The notes: generated by a model from the sequence alone, not told the origin. DNA of 64,000 nucleotides from Acestrorhynchus altus (GCA_034509495.1 CM067511.1:29059990-29123989); one strand, 5' to 3'. Positions 38,025-51,643 are shown, numbered from the stretch's first letter. Program-made: numbers and translations.

Positions 38025-41000
38025 TTACATGTTAAGAGAAGAAGTAATGTTGCGTGGAAGCTTTCAGCTCCTCCGATGGTAGCTTTGTGCTGGTGTGTGC
38101 CGTTGTTTGGCTGCACGGTTTGATCTCCGTGAAACTTCCCTGCACTCGTCTTCTTCTTGGATCGCTGGATGAGTAGAAGGAGTTGTCTTTGGCATGTGGA
38201 TGGAATCGTTAGGGAAAAACACAAGAAGAAACTGAAAGAGTGTTTTTAAAATTGAACAGAACTGAAGAAAACGCAGCCGTAACTGTTCAGAAAAAACGAA
38301 AGATAAATACAACAGAAATATAGATAAATATGTAAACAGATGTTTAAAAATACATCTCCAAATATAAACAATATAAAATTGATATTTTACATGTAAAAAG
38401 TCCTAAAAAATAAACCAACTACCAACTACTTATTACATAATCTTTTAAAAATATATTTTACTTCATTATTTTGAAACATACTGATTATTTTGGTAACTGA
38501 GTAATCTGCTGATTATTTTGGTAACTGAGTAATCTGCTGATTATTTTGGTAACTAGAGAGTAATCTGCTGATTATTTTGGTAACAGGTAATCTTGCTGAT
38601 TATTTTGGTAATTGAGTAATCTGCTGATTATTTTGGTAACTGAGTAATCTGCTGATTGTTTTGGTAATTGAGTAATCTGCTGATTATATTTTGTCAATTG
38701 GTAATCTGCTGATTATTTTGGTAAATTGAGTAATCTGCTGATTATTTTGGTAATTGGAGTAATCTGCTGATTATTTTGGTAACTGAGTAATCTGCTGATT
38801 ATTTTGTGATGAGGTAATCTGCTGATTATTTTGGTAATTGAGTAATCTGCTGATTATTTTGGTAGAGTAATCTGCTGATTATTTTATTAATTGAGTAATC
38901 TGCTGATTATTTGGTAACTGAGTAATCTGCTGATTATTTTGGTAACTGGTAATCTGCTGATTATTTTGGTAGAATGAGTAATCTGCTGATTATTTTGGTA
39001 ACTGAGTAATCTGCTGATTATTTTGGTAACTGAGTAATCTGCTGATTATTTTGGTAACTGAGTAATCTGCTGATTATTTTGGTAATTGAGTAATCTGCTG
39101 ATTATTTTGGTAATTGAGTAATCTGCTACAGTTATTTTGGTAACTGAGTAATCTGCTGATTATTTTGGTAATTAGGTAATCTGCTGATTATTTTTGTTAA
39201 CTGAGTAATCTGCTGATTATTTAGTAATTGAGTAATCTGGTCATTTTTGGTAACTGAGGTAATCATGATTATTTTGTAGTGAAAGAGTAATCTGCTGATT
39301 ATTTTGGTAGTTGAGTAATCTGCTGATTATTTTGGTAATTGAGTAATCTGCTGATTATTTTGGTAATTGAGTAATCTGCTGATTATTTTGGTAATTGAGT
39401 AATCTGCTGATTATTTTGGTAACTGAGTAATCTGCTGATTATTTTGAAGTAACTGAGGTAATCCTGCTGATTATTTTGTTCAGTGAGTAATCATGCTGAT
39501 TATTTTGGTAATTGAGTATCTGCTGATTATTTTTGGTAACTGAGTAAATCTGCTGATTATTTCAGTGAATGAGTAATCTGCTGATTATTTTGGTAACTGA
39601 GTAATCTGCTGATTATTTTTGTAACTGGTAATCTGCTGGTTATTTTGGTAATTGAGTAATCTGCTGATTATTTTGGTAGTGAAGTAATCTGCTGATTATT
39701 TTGGTAATTGAGTAATCTGCTGATTATTTTGGTAATTGAGTAATCTGCTGATTATTTTTGTGGTGGGTAATCTGCTGATTATTTTGGTAACTGAGTAATC
39801 TGCTTTGATTATTTTGGTAACTGGAGTATCCTGCTGATTATTTTGGTAACTGAGTAATCTGCTAGTTATTTTGGTAATTGAGTAATCTACTGATTATTTT
39901 GGTAATTGAGTAATCTGCTGATTATTTTGGTAATTGAGTAATCTGCTGAGTTATTTTGGTAACGGTAATCTGCTGATTATTTTGGTAACTGAGTAATCTG
40001 CTGATTATTTTGGTAACTGAGTAATCTGCTGATTATTTTGAAATTAATTGAGGTAATCTGCTGATTATTTTGGTAACTGAGTAATCTGCTGATTATTTTG
40101 GTAGTGAGTAATCTGCTGATTATTTTGGTATTGAGTAATCTGCTGATTATTTTGGTAATTGAGTAATCTGCTGATTATTTTGGTAATTGAGTAATCTGCT
40201 GATTATTTTGGTAACTGAGTAATCTGCTGATTATTTTGGTAATTGAGTAATCTGCTGATTATTTTGGTAATTGAGTAATCTGCTGATTATTTTGGTAATT
40301 GATATCTATGATTATTTTGGTGGTGAGTAATCTGCTGATTATTTTGGTAACTGAGTAATCTGCTGATTATTTTGGTAATTGAGTAATCTGCTGATTATTT
40401 TGGTAATTGAGTAATCTGCTGATTATTTTGGTAACTGAGTAATCTGCTGATTATTTTGGTAAATAAACAGTTTTTAAATGGGCTAAATGAAAAAAAAACA
40501 AACAGAACTGATTAAAAAATAAATTGTGCAAATAATTTAAATATTAAAAAAAAAAAATTAATTTGCAAAAATAAATTTAATTTTGCCCAACTTTTTCTAA
40601 AATGTTCAATGTTTCTTTCCAGATTAAGGCCAAAACTGTACTGTAGTATAAACTGATGTGTCCACCAGCTTCTGTTTCTTACAATAAGAGCAGCAGGAGA
40701 CCTGCATTTCATACACAACATTCTCAGACCAACAGCCAACTCATTTTATTAGATTAGTTTTTATACTCGTTATTATGATACATTAGTAATCAGCACAATC
40801 GTGACGGCTTTAAAGAAAATGTTTTAGACAATGAGAACCGTGTAAAGGAAAACACTGCACTGAAGACAATGACATGAACCAGTTAAACAGTCCAGTTTGT
40901 AACTGGGATTTTGTAAAAGGATATCATTTTCATTCACTTCTGGTCGGATGCAGAATCCCTCTTCATCCACCTGAGGCACGTTCTACACATTCAGGGCGGA

Positions 41001-41693
41001 AAAAAAACACACCACAGCAGAATTTCACAAACATATTACTTGATACTTATTATATAATATGATCTTCCAGCCATTACATCATAACTCACAGCATTTTGGA
41101 AATCTATGGCTCCATAAAAGTCTGGAGGTGCTCCGTTGGCAGTGTTCTGCAAAAATAAATAAAAACAATCACTGTGATTTTTTGTTTGCAGACAGATACA
41201 CAGGAACACCAGGTCACGTCATATTTTGTTTCAAATGAATAAATAAATTTAAAGAGTAAATATGACTGCAAAATAGTATTTCCAAAGTAAAATAATATTT
41301 ATTTCCTGAATTTAATGTTTTGGGAATTTAAATTTAAAACTCTACTTCTAAAAACAAAAAATCTACTTCTAAAAACAAGAAAACTACTTCTAAAAACAAG
41401 AAAAACTACTTCTAAAAACAGAAAAACTACTTCTAAAGTTCTTTAGTTTTGAAAATGGTTTGATCAGATTCTGATCATTTAGATGCTGGACAACAAGCTA
41501 CCAGCTGTCCAATGGGCACAGTTCATAATGTACACCTGCTATATGTTCAATTGTAATTTGGGGCATCAGAGCACATTTCTGTCCTACAAAACCGTATTTA
41601 ATTGTTGCTGTCTTTCAGTTTTTCCAATGAATGGAATCAAATCTTTCTACTTTTGAGATCTACTGACAGTTTAGAAGATATTAACAGATAAAT

Positions 41694-41765
<72 letters not shown>

Positions 41766-41850
41766 GAGAAGAGAGAGAGAAAGAGAGAGGAAGAGAGAGA
41801 GCGAGAGAAGCCGAGAGAGAGAGAAAGAGAGGGGGAAGAGAGAGAGAGAG

Positions 41851-41893
<43 letters not shown>

Positions 41894-43937
41894 TGCATGT
41901 GTTTTTTTACACTTACAGTGGCTTCAACTTCTGTGGATTCACTATTTGAGTAAAAAAAAAAAAAAAAAAAAGAATCAAAAGTTAAATAAGTTCATGGTCA
42001 TTTTTGTTGTTATTCTACAGTCGACACCACAAATCACTCGTTTCCATTTTACAGCAAACACATCGAGCAAGAATTAGTAACAATCCACAAACATTTTCGA
42101 GGGTATAATGAAACATCAATAAGTCAGCACTTACAAACACGAATAAAACTGCAAAAAGAGCTCTTTGATGAACCCTTTCAATGAGTGGTTCTTTAGGGAA
42201 CGTTAGTGTAAATAAATGTGAGTATTTAAGGCTGAAAGAACCATTTAGGACGGGTTTTTAAGCAGGAACACAGAGGAAGATTCAGTAATGCACTCTTACG
42301 TGGAGTCTGTATCCTTGTCTTTCCGTCTCCCTGGAATTGTGAAGGGCTTCCTCTTTCTAGGTTTGGCTGCTAGATGAACAAATTAGTGCTCTCCCCTTCA
42401 CACGTGATGCCCCCGGCACTAGAAGGGTGAAGACAAGTACATGCTTCCTCAAATACATGTGCAGCCAGCCACTGCTTTTTTCACTGCAACTGCCCCCATT
42501 GCATCACTGCTGATGATATGCTTAAAGAAAGCATCTCAGATCCAAAATGACGGCTAACAGACACCTGTGCCGACCAGCATCGCACTGGAGGTGAAGTGGG
42601 CAGAGCGCAATCTAGCTACATCACCCACCAAAGAGACCATGGCCAAATTTGCTTTCTCAGACTCTGAGACCTGGGATTCGAACCCGTAATCCTCGAAAGA
42701 TAGGGTTATGATCCCGTCACTCAACACTGACTTCCATAAAAAAACATTTTCATTCATTGCTAAAGTCGCCACTTTGGAGATACAAGGTTAGTGTGAGGAG
42801 TCCACTGCTAATCTGTTTCTACTCTAATCACAGATGCTTATAGCATGTTGTTTGGCAGCCTTGGGAGCTTTGCATAGAGCTGCCACTGCTGGCCAGATGA
42901 CAGGTCATATCCATATTCAGTGACGTATCAATGACCTTCAGAAGGTCCAGACAAAAGTGGCCCTAATCACGGCAAATTAAAATAAGACTGATTCCAGTCA
43001 CTTCCTGAATACACTGATCAGACTTGAGAACCACCTGCTTGATATTGTGTATGTCGATCTCCCTAAGACCTTCCATGAACCACTTCTGGTAGGTACTGTC
43101 CACTGCATACTGGGAACACCTGACAAGACCTGCCTACTGTTTAAGAGGCCTTCTGACCCAGTCATCTAAACATTTTAGTTTGTTTCTTGTCAAAGTGTCT
43201 CAGATTCTTATGCTTGTCCATTTATTCTGCTTCTACACATCATCTTCAAGAACTGACTGTTCACTTGCTGACTGATATGTAGACCCCACCCCGTGACAGG
43301 TGCCAGTGGAACTGGATAATGAATGTTATTCACTTCAACTGTCAGTGGTTCTAATCTTATGACAGACTGACGTGTGTATACACACACACACCTCAGAAAT
43401 ATCTTATTTGTGAAACGCTGAGAAAAACATTTGAAACAAAATTGCTTATAACATTGTAAACGAACAAAAAAAACGGATTAAAAAAATGTCAGTGCAAAAG
43501 TTTGGGCACCCTGCAAAAAAACATAAGAAGTTCTCTATATTAAATATTCTATAATTAATTCTATATGATATAACCTATATTAAATATAAAGTTCCCATAA
43601 TTCCGTTAAGTCCATGTAAAGGACAGCAAAATAGAGTAAAGATCAAATTAAGCACTCAAACTAATCAACTGAAGCACTCAAACGAGATTTAAAAAGGGAG
43701 GGTAGAGGAACCTGCCAAAGTTCTGCAAATGTTCTCCTTGGAAAACATAACTGTGGTGTGATGTCAGAAAGCCACTATTTTCCTTATTGGAACAGTTAGG
43801 GTGAAAGGTTAAGAACATATATAATAAAGTACTTTTTAAGAACACCAACTGTTTAGACCCCAGATCTACAGGTTCCACAACAAACAGAACACTCAAAACT
43901 GCAGTCAGACATTGGAACCACACTGCAGGAAAATAAA

Positions 43938-44007
<70 letters not shown>

Positions 44008-44605
44008 TACATATACACACACACACACACACACACGTGATATATACATACATATGTGGCAGGCAAAATTTGGGCAGCCCTGGTCAAAACATATGTTACT
44101 GTGAACAATTAAGAAAGCTGAAGATGAAACACTCTCTTTAAGCAAATACATTTTCAAAATAACAAAAAAGGAAAAGGGCCGAAGAGCAACTTTGGGCACC
44201 CTTAATGGTTGGTCCCTAGAAGCATGTAGCACCATGAGGGATCATCCATTGTATCTTGCAAAGGTTTCCTAGTTCTGTTCCACTGTTCATGTTAACTGCC
44301 ATTTCTTAATTACATTTTGAACTGAGAACCTGCTGTGTGAGCCTCAACCATTTTCATTTTTAGAGTGCTAGGCAGCTGCTTAGAGGAACCCAATGTCTTT
44401 TGGGAAAGCTTAGAGGAGTCTGGCTGTTCCCAACAATAATTGTGAACAGGCCATTACCCCAACAGGCTAATTAAGGTGTGAGACCTTAGTCACAGTTATC
44501 TCAACTAGAACTGCTTAAAGTTGCATTTGTGGAATGTTACGCATTGTGGAGTACCGGTAAGTTACCGAATCACAGTAACAGTAACTTTAACCAGGGGATG
44601 CAAAA

Positions 44606-44671
<66 letters not shown>

Positions 44672-46613
44672 TATATATATAGACACAAAACACACACACA
44701 CACACACACACACTTATGTACAGTACAGGGGACAGGTGGAGTAAAAGGGCAGACTGCTTGGGCTTCCGTGACTAACAGTCTAAGACTAAGAACTGTCCTT
44801 AAGTGATAGGATTGCTGTTAAGAGCCCTTTAGTGCGTTCCCCTTTGTGTTTACCAGCATAAAAGCTAATGCTTGTCCAAGAAATGAAGAACAGTTTTTTT
44901 TTTTTTGCTTTACTAGCAGAGCGATCGCCCGGGGCGCTGATACCGCTGCACCAAAATGCCCTGACCTGAAAAAAACCAAAGCACATGATACCAAACTCAG
45001 AGAGCAGCGGCGCTTCAGCGGACTTTCCCTTGAGAACGGCACGCAGCCACGGCACAGGCAAGTGGCCAGTCACGAGAGGAGCACACCACTTACACTCTCT
45101 CTCCTCACCGCTCCTGTTTGTTTGCTACATCTCCTCCAGTCCAAAAAGCAGACCGAAGGTGCTAAACCAAGTTTCCCAGACAAAGGAAGGCAAACTGCCA
45201 CTTTACTCTGTTTCATTTTTAAAGCCCTCACTGACAGCTGGCTGCACGCCACTCTGGTAACAGACAGTTGTTTGGCTGTTTGATTCCAGAAATATTGGCG
45301 TAGACTCAGTGGAGTGGATGGGAATCAATGGGATTAAATCTGAGGGTTCATTCGACTAAATATCTGACACAAATAAGTCATTAATGAAGTGCGTATTGTA
45401 CAGTATGCCGAGGTACATTATTTCAACATTCTGTTGATCTTAAAGTACAAGAGGTCAGTTTGTTTCTATGGTTTATCTCATCGAAATGTGTTGAGATAAC
45501 CCAAACCAAACATAGCTGATTATAGTATATTTAACATAAGAAAATAGATTTTCTTTTTAATATTTTGCAAATATTAAAAAAAAAAGAACAAATTCTGCAA
45601 AATACTGATTTAGTGCATCAAAATATTTTTATATATAATTACATTTAATTTCTTAAACACTGATCAACCAAAAACCTGTTTTACAACTTTTAACTACAAC
45701 CAATTTTGTGACAATACTGTGTCAAATTAAAAATTTCTTATTTTCTTAAATGTATGTTAAATAATTGTAAATGTTGAATTTATTTTTTTTAGTATTTCAA
45801 GACATTGACTCTAACTTTTGAATTCATGACTTAATTGAAAGTTAACTTGTATGTACCAAGTTAAGATAACTTTTGATTTTGGAATTTTTGAATCTTGAAA
45901 CAGGACTCTTACATACTATGACAGAATAATCTATTACTACGTTTCGAGAACCTAATTAATGATGTAGGGATGAAAATCTGAATCTAGAGTAAATGAGGCT
46001 TGAACTCGAGACACTAAGATGAATTTTTAACATATTACTGAGAGAAGCAGAGACACACACTCAAATCTACAGAAATAAGCAAATTAAAATCTGCTTTAGA
46101 AATTCATAACACAAATAGCTCGAAACGTCCTGTATGTAATATGGTGGGTGATATAGACAATCACATCCAGATATATTTGAACTAAACAGCGATTTACGCT
46201 GTTAACATTAACATATTGAAACATATGGACATTCGTTCTTCATTAAAACTGTATTAAGATATGGAGATAAAATAACATCTAATAACATTTAATTTAATAA
46301 TGTTAAAAAGAAAACCTTAGAAAACAGTATTAATGTAAGGGGGGGGGGAATTAGGGCCAGCCCTAATATGCACCTCTATGATATGCATGAACTTAAAATA
46401 CATTTTAGGTTTACTTTAATTCACACAGTAAAACATTATCAGGCAGCTCATTCCCAATGATTCCATGCTCTGATATTGTTTGATGGAGTTGAACAGGTAC
46501 AGATGTCTCAGTATCTCTGGAATCTCTTGGACAAGTGCAGACAGAGCTTATTAACTACAGTAATCCAGAACAAATTGGAAGGAACCCTACAAAGACAGCA
46601 ATACACGTGTGCA

Positions 46614-46644
<31 letters not shown>

Positions 46645-48619
46645 ATATATGTTTATACATGCAATTGGCCGCATGTGTGTTTGTGTAGGAGTGAAGCACG
46701 CAGTCATGCGTGCATGGAAGATGCTGTTGTAAGCTGCGCATGCGTGATGGTGTGTGTCTGGGACGGGGAGTGCGCGAGGGTGAGTTTGCGTGCCTGGCTC
46801 ACTGCCAGTTAACAGCTCAGCTGGATCTCTGTGACCTCCTCTCTCCTCTCTCCTCCATCCCCTCTCTCTCTCTCTCTCTCTCTCTCCCCCCACCAGTCCT
46901 CAGCGTGTCACTGCAGGATTTTTTTCTGTGGTTTAAAGTTTGTTCAACCTCTCTCTGCTGATCACCACGCCGGACGCGTTATTGTTCTGACAGCGGCGCA
47001 ATCCCTAATGAACAGCTTGATACGGGGGCGGAATGCTTTGTTGGCTGAAACAGTTTTTAGCCTCAATTAATTCCGCTGTCACAACAAACCCGCACCCGAG
47101 CGCAAGCCCGGATGTTGCATCTGGACCCCTAGGTCCACTGTGTGCACATAAATACACAGTTTTCTTCAATGTCAAGAAGTGAGGTCAAAGATGTGACAAG
47201 ATATGCTGTGTAATGCATTACAGTTACATTCTTGGAATCACGTTACAGTGAACTTCACAAACTTCTTTAAACGTGCAATAATCCTGTATCTCCAAAACAG
47301 CAACTTTACAGAAGCCTTATCAATAAAGTCCATTTACGAAACATTATTAATTAGTATTACAGGATTAAACGCAAACATGACAGACGCAGCTCTCGTAAGC
47401 ACTGTCCGTCCCACTCCTCCAGAGTTACGCAGTGCAGCTAGCGGTGTGCCGAGCCCAGAGTAGCAATGATGGAGAAGCTATTCTTCCAATTACACATGAC
47501 TGGAGCATCACAATGATTTCGAAGCTGTTCGCAGCATTTCTATTGATCCATTCATCGTCAAATTTGGACACAATGGAAAAAGCAACTGCCACATTGAAGT
47601 GTCTTCACACATGACGTGGTTTCTGGGCAGTGTTTTAAAAAACTGAGAAGGAAGTTCAGTTACACTGGATTTGAAGGTATTATACGCAACACAAAATGCT
47701 ATAAAATGGCTAAACAACGCTTGTGCTGGCCAGCATGGTTGTGATTTGGGGAGAGAGTGCAATCCACCCACCCAGAGAGAACATATCCAATTTTGCTCTC
47801 TTGGGGGTTGATGGCAAGCAGCACAACCCAGGATTCAAGGAGCATTTTTGGTCCACTGCGAGCAGGCGTCTGTGAAACTACCACCGAAACGTAACAGGTA
47901 AATAAAGAGCTGGCAATGTAAATCAAACACTTTTAATACTGACAATCAAAATACATAATGTTACTGTCAAACAAAAAACATATGTCCAAAATTGCAACTT
48001 AAAAGTCCAAAAGTCAACGTAAAAACATTTTATTCCAAGCCATTTTGGAGCATTTCTATTGGTCCACTCTTTATAAAATCTGTAAAGAACAGAGTTGGTT
48101 GTTATTATATAAGGAAGTGAAAAATGGAGATAGAAGGTTTCTGCGTGATAGTGAAAATATAATCCTACATTCTTCGTTACAGTGCGTTCGACTGCTTAAT
48201 GTTAACTCATTAGGAAATGAGTCAGAAAAGGATGACGAAAGGTCAGGCAGTAGAGTCAGAAAGAGAGAGGGGAAACATAACAGCGCAGTGAGTGCAGGGT
48301 GTGAGAGCTGAGCTGTGTTGAGGCCCATCAGACTCGATTGGTTTAATCTCCCGTAAAGGTGGGCAACCCTGACATTCCGCTTAGCATGTGACGCTGGAAG
48401 TTTGCATGTGACGCCTCGCTCTGCCTAAAGGCCCCCCGAGCCGAGAGCTCTTCTAAGGGTCACAGATTAGCAAAACCTCCTGTGTAAACTCCGCCATGCT
48501 ACAGTAATCAAGGGGAAACTCTGGCAGAGTGTGTCTGCAGTGTAACAAGTGTGCGTGTTTCTAATCCCCAATAAAGGAAAGGGTATCATGCACGCTCAGT
48601 TGGCCAGTAATGCTCTGAA

Positions 48620-48693
<74 letters not shown>

Positions 48694-50905
48694 CATCATC
48701 ATAAGTCTTTGTGTAAATATACCATGTGACTGTTTCATGATGAATGGATGAAAACAACCAATCCAATATGACTTGTTCAAATTTCTTGATCAAGTCAAGG
48801 CCTCTGTCTCAATGTCCTGCTGCCCTTCCTGTCTCATAAGTCAGTGCCCTAGAGGTCATCTTAGTGCTGAAGGCAATCATTTGTTCTGATGCTGCCAAGC
48901 CATCAACAGCCTAGTGTCAGCTGTTGCCGTTTTAGCTGTGCTAGTGGAAGCTACTGGCAATTAATACAGTATATACACATCAAAATATACACAGCGCTGT
49001 GAAAAAGTATTCGACCCTCCCCAGTTTCTTCACTTTTAGCATATTTGTGCTTACAAATGTTTCACATCCAATTCATTTTAATTCAATACAAAGACAACAC
49101 CAATAAACACACTGCAGCTTTTCAATGATCATTCCATTTACTACAGATCGGTATGACCCATTACCCCCTGAAAAATCATAACTGGTTCTGTCGCCCCGTA
49201 GAAACAACTTAATTTAATTCATCTACGGTATTTTCCGGACTATAAGCCACTACTTTTTCCCCACGTTTTAAACCATGTGGTACAATGAGGTGCAGCTTTT
49301 TCTTCTTAAACATAACCACGGTATATGTTCTCGACACAGAATCTCAATGGGATTGACTTGGCCACTCCGAAACCTTAATTTAATTCCTTTTACCCACTCT
49401 GAGTCACTTTGACTACAATTCCCAACATGCAACACGAACACATCATGCAACCCATCAACTGATCAAACACTGGATGCCGTGTACCGTCCAGTTTCTTCTT
49501 GTCTTATCTTACCTGGCCTCTCTTTTCCAGTCCCTTTACTCTCTGCCAGCTTCTGTATGAGGCTTTCAACAGAAGTATTGTCCATGTTATTCACAAACTC
49601 TCTCTGCACCTGTGTACAGAAATACCACGTTAAAAACACCCATCCAGATGTACAGTGCATCCGGAAAAGTATTCACGGAACTTCATTTGTTTGTACATTT
49701 TATGTTACAGCTTTATTCCAAAATTGATTCAATTTCTTTTTCCCCCTCAAAATTCTACACATAAGATCCCACGAAGACAAAGTGAGAAAGTTGGTTTGCT
49801 GTATTATTTATTTATTTTTCTAAACTTGGAACATTTTTGCCAACAAATAGTGAGAAATTACAGTGAAAAACAAACATTTGCCAAGTGACACTGTAAAAAA
49901 AGTGACATTTTTAACCTTTATGACCCAGTCAGGACCCTTTGGGCATGACCACTAGTGACTGTTTGGTGGGTGGGTGGGAATAGGTGGGATAGGAAGAGGC
50001 CAGGCTCCTCATATACTGGTTCTGAACATATTTCTTACGTTGCATCACTGAAACTGGTGCCTGCAGGGGAATTTTAACCCAATCTGAGTAAGTACACACA
50101 CAGAAGAGTGCTGGCTTTAGCGACGTGTCCCAGACCCTCGGAGGCGAAAGTGTGTGTGAAGGGGGGTTGGGAAGGTTTGGAAAGGGTCCACGAGTTGAGG
50201 ACTTAGCAAGTGACAGCCAGTGTCCTCAGGGACTGCTTTTAATGCCTTTGTTTTTATAGCACTCAAAGCAGGTGACAAAAGCAATATGTTGGCGCTTCTT
50301 GCTCTGGCTGCTAAGTCGTCCTCCTCCCTCCAGAACACTGAGCACAGCTTTAAGAGTCACGTCAATGGCTTACCGCCTCATCCAAAAGACAGATCTGCCA
50401 GCATCTAGCGTTTGTTTTCAGCGCCGGCCCACATGAGGGTCCGGTTAATACCGTGCGGTGCTGCGCTGTTTATCAGCTTGTTTGTTTGTTTGTTTACTCG
50501 CTCTCAGGGCAGCAAGAAGGAGCAGATGACGAGGCGCGAACTGGAAGTGCCCCAAGAGTGCCTCCGTCAGCTTCCTTCATGCAGTGAGATGTTCGTGATG
50601 CTGGCAGTGTAACAAACGCGTGCACACACAAGCAGGCACGCACGCATACACATAGATACACACACACACACTGTACCACCCCCTACCCCCTTCAGTCTCC
50701 CTCTGGCAAAGTGGAGTACATTAGCCGTCCTAGTCCAGACACTAGGAGAGTAGAAAAGTGGGGGGTGGGGGGTGTGCGTGCGTGTGTGTGTGTGAGGTAA
50801 AGGCTCGCACGGCATACGCGAGCAGTCAGGTGCAACACACCCTCCCGTGAGAACAAGAGCCGTGTGATGTCACCATCTGCGTGTGTCTGCTTCTTGCCCT
50901 CTCAG

Positions 50906-50961
<56 letters not shown>

Positions 50962-51643
50962 TACAAAACTGTTTGCTTGGCTTTCATACAGGCAAGTACT
51001 TCTCAAGGTGTCTTCTGGGCACTAGCTAGTACTGAAACAGGGTTCTCTTTTTGGTGCTAGATAGAACAGGGCCCATCAAAACACCCTTATTAAGGTTGTT
51101 CCTATATATAAATGATTATTAAACTAGGCTAAGACCCTTTTTTTTACTTAAGAGGAACCTTTAAGCAACACCATGACGCATCTTAACCTTAAAATAACAA
51201 TGCATAACCCACTGCATTTGTGTCAAATCCAGTAATTTTACTTTCCCACCTCAGTCCAGGTGATTGTTTCACATTCAGCAACGATTGTGCATCTCCAAGC
51301 TTGTTCGGAAATGTACGTGTAAAGTGTTTCCTTTAGGGATGGTCCAAGTCTCACATAATTCTGCTCAGAAAACCTTTACGGATGCATCTGGCACCGAAAA
51401 ATGGACATCGTCCCACTGCTCTCGTTTCCCACACTCACTCACTCTGTGGTAATAAGCCTCTATCTCCAAGGCCAGTCATCATGGAATCATCGTGACAAGT
51501 GCGAGTGTTCATGTGTGTGTTTGTTGTGTGACTGTAGGCCTTTCCAGCTGTTTGCAGGAGCAATCACTCACCTCCAGGCACTCCCCTAATTAATTACAGT
51601 GATGATGTGTGTGTGCACGTGTATGTGTGTGGACTTACAGTAT

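Larger units (their letters stand above)
33930..38028 (-). other. fcho2 intron dense in simple repeats
   Basis: This 4.1-kb intron holds (CA)n tracts at 34061-34136 and 34927-34998. GA-rich tracts lie at 35085-35139, 35291-35369, 35642-35722 and 36164-36216, with (TAA)n at 36281-36321. (GT)n tracts lie at 37756-37813 and 37972-38023. No transposon or gene was recognised. Confidence 0.85.
38196..40924 (-). other. fcho2: Probable U12-type (minor spliceosome) AT-AC intron
   Basis: The donor reads G|ATATCCTTTT (exon ends at 40925), the U12 AT-AC consensus. Near the other end is TTTCCCTAAC (38208-38217), a match to the U12 branch site, with its branch A 13 nt before a terminal AC (38196-38197). 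Joining at these points gives PEVNEN|D|AKDNSFYSSSD, aligning without gap to mammalian KPETNQNDTKENHFYSSSD. No GT-AG pair nearby gives this join. About 2 kb of the 2.7 kb is minisatellite. Confidence 0.88.
41147..41916 (-). other. fcho2 intron with GA array and short tandem repeat
   Basis: A roughly 22-bp A-rich unit containing CTACTTCTAAAAACA repeats about five times at 41337-41436. A GA array fills 41697-41891. Nothing else was seen. Confidence 0.8.
42367..49512 (-). other. Large fcho2 intron (7.1 kb)
   Basis: It contains SINE copies (42395-42740, 47705-47880), a Tc1 relic (42950-43380), a second Tc1-type DNA repeat (43493-44500) split by AT/CA arrays, a further DNA-transposon relic (48985-49215), and several microsatellites. 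A GC-richer block at 46930-47115 is unexplained. The small exon that encodes IEFEE in mammals was not found. Confidence 0.7.

Noticed and set aside
38480..40462. Regular repeats reminiscent of a CRISPR array
   Set aside because: Units follow head to tail without unique spacers, and the context is a vertebrate intron; it is a minisatellite.
42660..42740. tRNA-like B-box GGTTCGAATCC
   Set aside because: No cloverleaf can be formed; it is the head of a SINE copy.
44846..45283. 145-codon plus-strand open frame
   Set aside because: No similarity to a known family, no splice or promoter context, and it lies in a gene intron on the opposite strand; probably chance.
46555..46893. 112-codon minus-strand open frame
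   Set aside because: It runs through GT and CT microsatellites and lacks any domain.
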